Below are positions 5,805 to 11,705 of a stretch of 12,815 bases of DNA, in pieces. The position numbers were made by a program, and so were the translations under genes. Position 1 is the stretch's first letter; each line of letters opens with the position of its first letter. The DNA is from an uncultured Prevotella sp. (lineage in GTDB: Bacteria > Bacteroidota > Bacteroidia > Bacteroidales > Bacteroidaceae). A model generated the notes under the pieces. That model worked only from the letters and a program-made list of their open reading frames with translations. It was not told the DNA's origin and ran no database searches. The stretch spans positions 1-12,815 of the forward strand of contig CAAGLS010000048.1 in the NCBI GenBank assembly GCA_900770845.1. The letters run 5' to 3'.

Positions 5805-6380
5805 ATGGCAAACAGCAGACGACAACAAGCCCAGGCCGACATGGGCATGAACTTCCAAAGGGAAGACCAACAGCGCGAGGAGGCCCTCGCGCGTGAGCAG
5901 CGGCGCGAGGCGGAGAAGCAAGCCAAGCGCGAGGAGCTGATGGGCACTGCCTCATACCGCGTAATGGATAAGACGGCAAAATACATGGACAAGTATTTCC
6001 TCGACCCCATCATCGGACTGATTCCGGGTGGAGTGGGTGATGTGCTGTCGAGTGTCCTCGCCCTGCCCTTCATCTACTTCGCCTTGGTGCAGGTACGCTC
6101 CATCCCACTCACCCTCGCCGTGATTTGCAACGTGTTGAAGGATGCCCTGTTGGGTTCAATACCGTTCTTCATCGGTGACCTCATCGATGTGTTCAACCGC
6201 AGCTACGTAGCCAACCTGAGACTCATCACCGGCTATGTCAACGACGACAAAGCGGTCATTCGTGAAGTGAACCGCAAGGCCACCTGGTCGGCAATCCTCA
6301 TTGTCATCCTCTGCGTCTTGATCTACTACATTGTGAAGTGGACCATCGCATTGGGCGACTGGATCATATCGCTGTTCTAA
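5805..6380 (+). CDS. DUF4112 membrane protein with charged N-terminal helix
   Basis: 191 residues. Residues 7-47 are a highly charged, Gln/Glu/Arg-rich helix likely to form a coiled coil. Residues about 58-147 match DUF4112: 'DKYFLDPIIGLIPGGVGDVL', the following hydrophobic span, 'NVLKDALLGSIPFFIGDLID' and 'NRSYVANLRLITGYV'. Membrane segments are predicted at about 82-98, 103-125 and 161-181, the last being an extra C-terminal span ('ILIVILCVLIYYIVKW') beyond the domain. The biochemical role of DUF4112 is unknown to me. The gene lies 49 bp after the coiled-coil gene on the same strand; the matching coiled-coil regions suggest that the two products meet at the inner membrane. ATG 5805 follows an A-rich stretch (CTAACAAAAT). 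Confidence 0.85.
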   Translation: MANSRRQQAQADMGMNFQREDQQREEALAREQRREAEKQAKREELMGTASYRVMDKTAKYMDKYFLDPIIGLIPGGVGDVLSSVLALPFIYFALVQVRSIPLTLAVICNVLKDALLGSIPFFIGDLIDVFNRSYVANLRLITGYVNDDKAVIREVNRKATWSAILIVILCVLIYYIVKWTIALGDWIISLF

Positions 6381-6478
6381 GAAACACAGAAGAATCCGCA
6401 AGTATTTGGTAGGGTGTTCAATTGGTTGTACCCATTTTTGAACGAGTTCTTGAATACAAACTGGTGGGAAAATATATT

Positions 6479-6694
6479 GTCGTGACTTCGCCAATGTGTG
6501 ACCGCCAATCACCCAAATGGTAATGGAAAAATTGTCATGGACAGGCATTGCCCCGTATGGTGTGGGTCTGAAGTGACGGGTAGCCGTCGAGCTTGCTCGT
6601 AAGGCTACCCCACAGGTTGAGCCTCAGAGCTACTATGGAGCGTAAGCCTGTCCATGATTTTCTATTACCATTTACTCATTGGCGAAGTCAGGAC
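6479..6694. repeat. MITE-like palindromic element C (216 bp)
   Basis: The ends are long inverted repeats. TGACTTCGCCAATG (6483-6496) is complemented at 6677-6690, and the block AAATGGTAAT...TCATGGACAGGC (about 6514-6546) is complemented at about 6647-6675, with a small gap difference. The centre carries a strong nested hairpin at 6578-6610: GGGTAGCC and GGCTACCC enclosing CGAGC-TT-GCTCG. There is no transposase, and I could not define a convincing target duplication. Confidence 0.65.
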
Positions 6695-6794
6695 TAAACG
6701 ATATGAAACAACATATCCTATCCACGGAAAATATCCATTGAGCCGGAAAAAGGGAAAGAAAGATGGGCGTACTCGACATCCCCTGTGATTTTTA

Positions 6795-6990
6795 TAACCA
6801 AAACCAAGAAAACCCTTGAAAACAGGCCAGCGCTATGAGAGGTCCGCTGTCCGGGAGGTCCGCTGCCCGGGAGGTCCGCTGCACGGGAGGTCCGCTGCCC
6901 TCAGCGGACACCACTAAGCTTTGGACTGTACCGCGCCATCCTGTTTTCAAGGCTTTTCTTGCTGCGATGCAAAGGGTTTTACTGGTTTAT
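6795..6990. repeat. Palindromic intergenic repeat B2 with a 16-bp tandem array
   Basis: Inverted arms lie at 6806-6826 (AAGAAAACCCTTGAAAACAG...) and 6940-6960. Between them are four tandem 16-bp units of the form GAGGTCCGCTGyCCGG (6839-6854, 6855-6870, 6871-6886, 6887-6902), followed by AGCGGAC (6902-6908), the complement of the unit core. The right end (6968-6990) and the arm-to-GTCC segment resemble B1 at 1596-1758. Confidence 0.65.
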
Positions 6991-7149
6991 GTCAGAATAG
7001 AACCCTAAATTCAACCCAAAGTTCGATTTCCTTTGTTTAGGAGTACAATTCGCTGAATAGTTACTGGGCGAAGAAAATCAATGGTGCATAATAAAAATTG
7101 ACAACCATGCTTGTTATTCCAATTCAATAGCTAACTTTGCAAAAAAGAA

Positions 7150-7305
7150 GGCCATTTCTAAAAATTAGGTCGAGGCATATTGGCCCAGCGCCCACCTTTT
7201 CTCGCCATCGCAGAATCCAAGCAAGCTTGGCTCTGCTCATTTGGCTTATCGAAAAGGGTCTGCAAGCTATCGAGTCTCAAAACGTAAGTTGAAGAGCGAG
7301 TGTAG
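7150..7305. mobile_element. Truncated inverted copy of element A (A2)
   Basis: Starting at GGCC and TTCTAAAAATTAGGT (7156-7170), this segment follows the reverse complement of 1430-1588 with scattered differences up to GAGTGTAG, then stops. The second end and inner half are missing. It is oriented opposite to A1, so the unique DNA between them is bounded by inverted repeats. Confidence 0.75.
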
Positions 7306-7306
7306 T

Positions 7307-7359
7307 TTCGCTAAGAAAAGTGTGGGGGGAGAGCAAAACTTCGCTAAGAAAAGTGCGGG
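7307..7359. repeat. 20-bp direct repeat before the ATPase
   Basis: TTCGCTAAGAAAAGTG followed by yGGG occurs at 7307-7326 and 7340-7359 (19 of 20 identical), 33 bp apart. It begins exactly where similarity to element A ends. Confidence 0.7.
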
Positions 7360-7365
7360 AAATCC

Positions 7366-7396
7366 TTGTCTTATTGCTCGTAAAGATGTATCTTTG
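7366..7396 (+). promoter_or_regulatory. Promoter of the AAA_14/DUF4143 ATPase gene
   Basis: TTG (7366-7368), a 20-bp spacer and TATCTTTG (7389-7396) match the Bacteroidetes promoter closely. A start near 7403 leaves only about a dozen nucleotides before ATG 7415, with AGGAG at about 7407-7411. This supports 7415 as the start and argues against an upstream start at 7241. Confidence 0.65.
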
Positions 7397-7414
7397 CGGA
7401 AAAACGAGGAGACT

Positions 7415-8761
7415 ATGGAAAGACAAATGATGGCAGCACTGACCGCATGGAGGGACAAGAAGAATCGGAAGCCCCTTATCCTTTTTGGCGCCCGCCAAGT
7501 GGGAAAGACGTGGCTGCTCAAGGAATTTGGCAAACGCTGCTTTGAGAATGTGGCCTACGTCAACTGCGACAACAACCCGCAGGTGGAGGACCTGTTCTCG
7601 ACTGACTACGACATGGAGCGCATCATCATGACCATCGGGGCCATTACGCACCAGAGCATCGTTCCAGGCAAGACGCTGATAGTCCTTGACGAGATTCAGG
7701 AGACGAAGAAAGGACTGGCCTCGCTGAAATATTTTTGTGAGGACGCACGGGAATATCATGTCGCCGTAGCAGGAAGCTTGTTGGGCATACAGCTCCACCA
7801 GGGCGAGTCGTTTCCCGCCGGCAAGGTCGACACCTTGACTTTGCATCCTATGGATTTCGCGGAGTTTCTGCGCGCAAAGGGTGAGGACCGGATGGCGGAG
7901 ATACTGCAAAGTCTGGACTGGAACGCCATCAGCGGCCTGAGAAGCCGTTTCACCCAATTGCTGCGGGAGTACTATTTCGTAGGAGGCATGCCGGAGGCTG
8001 TGCTTCAGTTTGTGGAAACGAAAGATGCGAATGTGGTCAGAAAGGTTCAAACGGAGATTCTCGATGCTTACCGCAGAGACGTGTCCAAGCATGCGCCGGC
8101 CGACGAAGTGGTGCGCATCAACCAAGTATGGCGGTCGGTTCCGTCGCAGCTTGCCAAGGAGAACAAGAAGTTCATTTATGGTGCCATCAAGAAGGGTGCA
8201 AGGGCCAAGGAGTTCGAGATTGCCATCCAATGGCTTCTTGATGCGGGTCTGGTATACAGAATACCGCGCATCAGTGCCCCGAGAATACCTTTGATGAACT
8301 ATGAGGATGTGGCGTCGTTCAAGCTTTTCATGCTCGATTGCGGGTTGCTTGGCGCCCTTAGCAACACTCCCCCTGTGTCGTTGCTCCTGCCCGGCGCCAA
8401 AGGGGAGGGGAAAGGCTCGTTCACGGAGAACTTTGTTTGCACGCAAATGGAGACGCTGCCCCACTCCACCATCACTTATTTCAGTCGTGACGACTCTCAA
8501 TTGGAGGTCGACTTTGTGATACAGCTGGCGGACATGGTGGTCCCCATCGAGGTCAAGGCAGAGGAAAACCTGAGGTCGAAATCGCTGACAACGTTTGTGG
8601 CATCGCATCCCGGCTTTCATGGCCTCCGCTTCTCCATGTCCGACTATCGCGAGCAGGACCTGCTGACCAACGTGCCGCTCTATGCCGCCACCCCTTACCT
8701 GCGGGCCAAGCTGGCGAAGCGGCAGACGGAAATCGACAAGCTCCTGGCCTCGATCATATAG
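7415..8761 (+). CDS. AAA_14/DUF4143 family ATPase
   Basis: 448 residues from ATG 7415. The N-terminal AAA_14 domain has Walker A 'GARQVGKT' (25-32), Walker B 'TLIVLDEIQE' (87-96) and a sensor-like 'VAVAGSLLG' (116-124). A helical middle part follows ('REYYFVGGMPEAV'). The C-terminal DUF4143 part contains 'EVDFVI' (D366) and 'VVPIEVKAEEN' (E379, K381), a D-x(n)-E-x-K pattern like the PD-(D/E)XK nuclease fold. Such proteins are abundant in Bacteroidetes, usually as single genes, with no established function; length and motifs are normal here. The frame stays open upstream to 7241 through the A2 repeat, but the promoter at 7366-7396 and the family's usual 'MERxM' start argue for 7415. No partner gene is adjacent. 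Confidence 0.92.
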   Translation: MERQMMAALTAWRDKKNRKPLILFGARQVGKTWLLKEFGKRCFENVAYVNCDNNPQVEDLFSTDYDMERIIMTIGAITHQSIVPGKTLIVLDEIQETKKGLASLKYFCEDAREYHVAVAGSLLGIQLHQGESFPAGKVDTLTLHPMDFAEFLRAKGEDRMAEILQSLDWNAISGLRSRFTQLLREYYFVGGMPEAVLQFVETKDANVVRKVQTEILDAYRRDVSKHAPADEVVRINQVWRSVPSQLAKENKKFIYGAIKKGARAKEFEIAIQWLLDAGLVYRIPRISAPRIPLMNYEDVASFKLFMLDCGLLGALSNTPPVSLLLPGAKGEGKGSFTENFVCTQMETLPHSTITYFSRDDSQLEVDFVIQLADMVVPIEVKAEENLRSKSLTTFVASHPGFHGLRFSMSDYREQDLLTNVPLYAATPYLRAKLAKRQTEIDKLLASII

Positions 8762-8790
8762 GCGCCGGATTCCCGCAAGGGATTCCGCGC
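8761..8790 (+). terminator. Hairpin at the end of the ATPase gene
   Basis: GGCGCCGGATTCCC pairs imperfectly with GGGATTCCGCGCC around GCAA. It begins at the last base of the stop codon. There is no T-run, so it may be a weak or Rho-assisted terminator or an mRNA-protecting structure. Confidence 0.45.
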
Positions 8791-8863
8791 CCCGACGCGC
8801 CGGCCCCACCATCGTGCATGGCGCGTTGGGCTTGGTGCGTTGAACAGGGAAGTCACTTCGACC

Positions 8864-8942
8864 ATGAATTGCGAAAGATGAATGAAATGGAGGGGCGCGC
8901 CAAACATGAATGATGAATTGCGGATGATGAATGAAAAAGGGG
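8864..8942. repeat. Short direct repeat (about 30 bp, two copies)
   Basis: ATGAATTGCG-nnn-GATGAATGAA followed by GGGGC occurs at about 8864-8895 and 8913-8942. It is purely intergenic; the second copy runs into the pckA terminator. Confidence 0.6.
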
Positions 8943-8969
8943 CTGGCATCCAAGCGGATGTCAGCCCCT
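8934..8969 (-). terminator. Intrinsic terminator of pckA
   Basis: AGGGGCTGGCATCC (8938-8951) and GGATGTCAGCCCCT (8956-8969) form a 14-bp stem with one wobble and a 4-nt loop. On the minus strand the stem is followed by TTTTT (8934-8938), the classic form. It lies 31 bp after the pckA stop. Confidence 0.85.
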
Positions 8970-9000
8970 AAGGTATTTTGTTTCTTGTCAGTTTCAGCGA

Positions 9001-10617
9001 TTAGAGCTGGGGACCGGCGGCTACGAGAGCCTTGCCAGCCTCGTTGCCCTCATACTTCTTGAAGTTCTTGATGAAGCGGGCAGCCAGATCCTTGGCCTTC
9101 TCATCCCACTGGGATGCGTCTGCGTAGGTGTCGCGGGGATTCAGGATGTGGGAGTCTACGCCCTCAAGCTGTGTGGGCACCACGAAGTTGAAGTAAGGAA
9201 TCACCTTTGTGGGAGCCTTGTCGATCTCGTGGTCGAGGATGCGGTCGATGATGCCACGCGTGTCGCGGATGGAGATACGCTTGCCCGTACCGTTCCAGCC
9301 CGTGTTCACCAAGTAGGCCTTGGCACCGCTCTTCTCCATGTGGCGCACGAGTTCCTCGGCATACTTTGTGGGATGCAGCTCCAGGAAAGCCTGGCCGAAG
9401 CAAGCGGAGAATGTGGGAGTGGGCTCAGTGATGCCGCGCTCAGTGCCGGCGAGCTTGGCTGTGAAGCCGGAGAGGAAGTAGTACTTGGTCTGCTCTGCGT
9501 TGAGGATGGACACGGGAGGCAGCACACCGAAGGCGTCGGCGCTGAGGAAGATGACCTGCTTTGCAGCGGGGCCCTGGCTCTCAGGACGCTGGATGTTCTT
9601 GATGTGGTAGATGGGGTAGCTCACGCGGGTGTTCTCGGTGACGCTCTTGTCGGCGAAGTCAATCTTGCCGTCCTTGTCCACGGTGACGTTCTCCAAGAGG
9701 GCGTCGCGGGTGATGGCTCCGTAGATGTCGGGCTCAGCCTCCTTGTCGAGGTTGATGACCTTGGCATAGCAGCCGCCCTCATAGTTGAACACACCCTTGT
9801 CGTCCCATCCGTGCTCGTCGTCGCCGATGAGCTTGCGCTTCGGGTCGGTGGAGAGGGTGGTCTTGCCCGTGCCGGAGAGGCCGAAGAAGATGGCGGTGTT
9901 CTCGCCGTTCATGTCGGTGTTGGCGGAGCAGTGCATGGAAGCGATGCCGCGCAGGGGCATGAAGTAGTTCATCATGGAGAACATGCCCTTCTTCATCTCG
10001 CCGCCGTACCATGTGTTGATGATGACCTGCTCCTTGGAAGTGACGTTGAATACAACGGCGGTCTCTGAGTGGAGGCCCAGCTCTTTCCAGTTCTCCACCT
10101 TTGCCTTGGAGGCGTTGTAGACGATGAAGTCAGGCTCCTGCTCGAAGTCGGCCTCTGTCTTGGGGCGGATGAACATGTTGGTCACGAAGTGTGCCTGCCA
10201 TGCCACCTCCATGATGAAGCGCACCTTCATGCGGGTGTCGCGGTGTGTGCCGCAGAAACCGTCCACGACATACAGCTTCTTGTTGGAGAGCTCCTTCTTT
10301 GCGATTTCCTTCACGGCGTCCCAAGTCTCCTTGCTGGCGCGGTGGTTGTCGTTATGGTATTCTTCGGAATCCCACCATACTGTGTCGTGAGAGGTCTCAT
10401 CGTCAACGATGAACTTGTCCTTGGGCGAGCGGCCTGTGTAGATGCCGGTCATCACATTGACTGCGCCCAGCTCGGTCTCCTGAGCCTTGTCGAAGCCTGT
10501 GAGGCCTTCCTTTGTCTCCTCGTTGAACAATACCTCATAAGAGGGGTTGTACAGAACCTCTGCAGTACCTGTCTGGATTCCGTAAGTTGCTAAAACTGAC
10601 TTATCAAACTTTGCCAT
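9001..10617 (-). CDS. pckA: Phosphoenolpyruvate carboxykinase (ATP type)
   Basis: Interconverts oxaloacetate + ATP and PEP + CO2 + ADP in the cytosol. In gut Bacteroidales it usually runs in the carboxylating direction, feeding oxaloacetate to the fumarate/succinate branch, as well as in gluconeogenesis. The 538 residues match the family (about 540). Visible motifs: 'TGRSPKDKF' (61-69), 'YGGEMKKGMFS' (204-214), the nucleotide P-loop 'GLSGTGKTTLS' (246-256), the metal/kinase-2 motif 'IGDDEHGW' (264-271), then 'FLSADAFGVLPPV', 'AGTERGITEPTPTFSACFG' and 'NTGWNGTGKRISIRDTRG'. It is complete, with no missing catalytic residue. It is monocistronic: its own promoter is at 10676-10706 and a strong terminator at 8934-8969. 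Confidence 0.98.
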   Translation of the reverse strand: MAKFDKSVLATYGIQTGTAEVLYNPSYEVLFNEETKEGLTGFDKAQETELGAVNVMTGIYTGRSPKDKFIVDDETSHDTVWWDSEEYHNDNHRASKETWDAVKEIAKKELSNKKLYVVDGFCGTHRDTRMKVRFIMEVAWQAHFVTNMFIRPKTEADFEQEPDFIVYNASKAKVENWKELGLHSETAVVFNVTSKEQVIINTWYGGEMKKGMFSMMNYFMPLRGIASMHCSANTDMNGENTAIFFGLSGTGKTTLSTDPKRKLIGDDEHGWDDKGVFNYEGGCYAKVINLDKEAEPDIYGAITRDALLENVTVDKDGKIDFADKSVTENTRVSYPIYHIKNIQRPESQGPAAKQVIFLSADAFGVLPPVSILNAEQTKYYFLSGFTAKLAGTERGITEPTPTFSACFGQAFLELHPTKYAEELVRHMEKSGAKAYLVNTGWNGTGKRISIRDTRGIIDRILDHEIDKAPTKVIPYFNFVVPTQLEGVDSHILNPRDTYADASQWDEKAKDLAARFIKNFKKYEGNEAGKALVAAGPQL

Positions 10618-10675
10618 GTTGTTAAGTATGTAATTAAGTGAATGTTATCGAAAATATGAATCCTTTTTGCGACTG

Positions 10676-10706
10676 CAAAGTTAGCAAAAATACAGGGAAC
10701 GAACAA
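10676..10706 (-). promoter_or_regulatory. pckA promoter
   Basis: On the minus strand TTG (10704-10706), a 20-bp spacer and TAACTTTG (10676-10683) match the Bacteroidetes consensus. The leader is about 50 nt. Upstream, a small dyad AACCT-TTTT-AGGTT (10736-10749) lies between this and the divergent upp promoter and might be an operator. Confidence 0.75.
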
Positions 10707-10796
10707 GTTTAGCCCACTAAAAATCGGTGTTTCTAAACCTTTTTAGGTTAAACGGTGTTAAATCATTCAGGGCCGCAAGACTTTTGCAATATCCAC

Positions 10797-10829
10797 TTGG
10801 CAAAAAGCCGCAGCAATTGATTATCTTTG
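10797..10829 (+). promoter_or_regulatory. upp promoter
   Basis: TTG (10797-10799), a 22-bp spacer and TATCTTTG (10822-10829). The predicted start near 10836 gives a leader of about 75 nt to ATG 10911, or 12 nt to the alternative in-frame ATG 10848. Confidence 0.6.
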
Positions 10830-10910
10830 TAGGTTGGAAACAGAAAAATGGCCACAGAGCGGCCGTCTGTTTTCACTCGGAATCGAAAACGTAACTTTCT
10901 ACCCCAGACT

Positions 10911-11567
10911 ATGAAGATTGTCAATTTCTCAGAGCAAGACTCCATCATTGGCCAGTACATGGCCGAAATGAGGGACAAGGACTATCAGCGCAACCGACTC
11001 CTGTTTCGCAACAACATCATGCGCATAGGAGAATGCGAGGCATACGAGGTTTCGAAGACATTGCGCTACGAAACGCGCGATGTCGCCACCCCGCTCGGCA
11101 CGGCCAAGGTGAGCGTGCCGGCCGATGAGGTGGTGCTGGCCACGATATTCCGCGCCGGGCTGCCCTTCCACAACGGCTTCCTCAACATCTTCGACCATGC
11201 CGGCAACGGCTTCGTGTCGGCCTACCGCGAGTACAAGGACGAGGCCCACACCAAGGTGGGCATACACGTGGAGTATCTGGCCACGCCCCACATCGACGGC
11301 AAGGTGCTCATCATCGCCGACCCAATGCTCGCCACCGGCGGAAGCATGGAGCTGGGCTACAAGGCTTTCCTCAGCAAGGGCACTCCGAGCCAGGTGCATG
11401 TGTGCTGTGTCATCGCCGCGCCCGAGGGCATCGAGCATGTGAGGAGAACCTTCCCCGAGGAGACCACCGTGTGGTGCGCCGCCATCGACCCGGGACTCAA
11501 CGAGCACAAGTACATCGTGCCGGGATTCGGCGACGCGGGCGACTTGTGCTACGGCGACAAGATATAG
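10911..11567 (+). CDS. upp: Uracil phosphoribosyltransferase
   Basis: Salvage enzyme: uracil + PRPP to UMP + pyrophosphate, cytosolic. 218 residues from ATG 10911, close to the usual 205-220. The PRPP loop is 'VLIIADPMLATGGS' (132-145), the ribose/PRPP region 'TIFRAGLPFHNGF' lies at 78-90, and the uracil-binding C-terminus 'IDPGLNEHKYIVPGFGDAGD' at 192-211. I chose 10911 because the family begins with MKIV-like residues there; an in-frame ATG at 10848 would add 21 basic residues unlike the family. The gene is divergent from pckA and convergent with glnN, and appears monocistronic. It is more diverged from the E. coli form in the N-terminal half, as expected for the Bacteroidetes branch. Confidence 0.95.
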   Translation: MKIVNFSEQDSIIGQYMAEMRDKDYQRNRLLFRNNIMRIGECEAYEVSKTLRYETRDVATPLGTAKVSVPADEVVLATIFRAGLPFHNGFLNIFDHAGNGFVSAYREYKDEAHTKVGIHVEYLATPHIDGKVLIIADPMLATGGSMELGYKAFLSKGTPSQVHVCCVIAAPEGIEHVRRTFPEETTVWCAAIDPGLNEHKYIVPGFGDAGDLCYGDKI

Positions 11568-11569
11568 GC

Positions 11570-11610
11570 GGCCCCGACGGCCCACGCTGTCGCGCACGAC
11601 GGCCGGGGCC
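11570..11610 (+). terminator. GC-rich hairpin after upp
   Basis: GGCCCCG (11570-11576) pairs with CGGGGCC (11604-11610), with further short pairing inside, starting 2 bp after the upp stop. No T-run is present, so termination efficiency is uncertain. Confidence 0.4.
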
Positions 11611-11639
11611 ATGGCGCACGGCGGAGGCGCCACACCTAC

Positions 11640-11682
11640 GCAGAACCGCACCGACGGCCATGGGCCATCGGTGCGGTTCTGC
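11640..11682. terminator. Long perfect hairpin between convergent upp and glnN
   Basis: GCAGAACCGCACCGA (11640-11654) is the exact complement of TCGGTGCGGTTCTGC (11668-11682), with an inner GGCC-ATG-GGCC dyad in the loop. It lies between two convergent genes, so a bidirectional terminator is the natural reading. T-runs on either side are weak. Confidence 0.7.
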
Positions 11683-11705
11683 TTGTATGTGGGCCTTGCG
11701 GGCGG

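Larger units (their letters stand above)
6381..7149. other. Repeat-rich non-coding region
   Basis: No gene is supported across this stretch. It holds element C (6479-6694), repeat B2 (6795-6990) and, in 6381-6478, short dyads such as GAACGAGTTC. No clear terminator with a T-run follows the DUF4112 gene. 6991-7149 is AT-rich, with no recognisable content. Confidence 0.6.

Noticed and set aside
6578..6610. Stand-alone tRNA-like or small RNA gene at the strong hairpin
   Set aside because: No cloverleaf or promoter is visible; the hairpin is the centre of a larger palindromic element.
7277..8953. Long minus-strand open frame (558 codons) opposite the ATPase
   Set aside because: It is the antisense shadow of a clear AAA_14/DUF4143 gene, with no domain of its own.
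9148..10068. Plus-strand 306-codon frame opposite pckA
   Set aside because: Val/Leu/Gly-rich antisense shadow of pckA, common in GC-biased genes.
10848..10910. Longer N-terminus for uracil phosphoribosyltransferase from ATG 10848
   Set aside because: The 21 extra residues are basic and unlike the family, whose proteins begin at the MKIV-like position 10911; an alternative start cannot be fully excluded.
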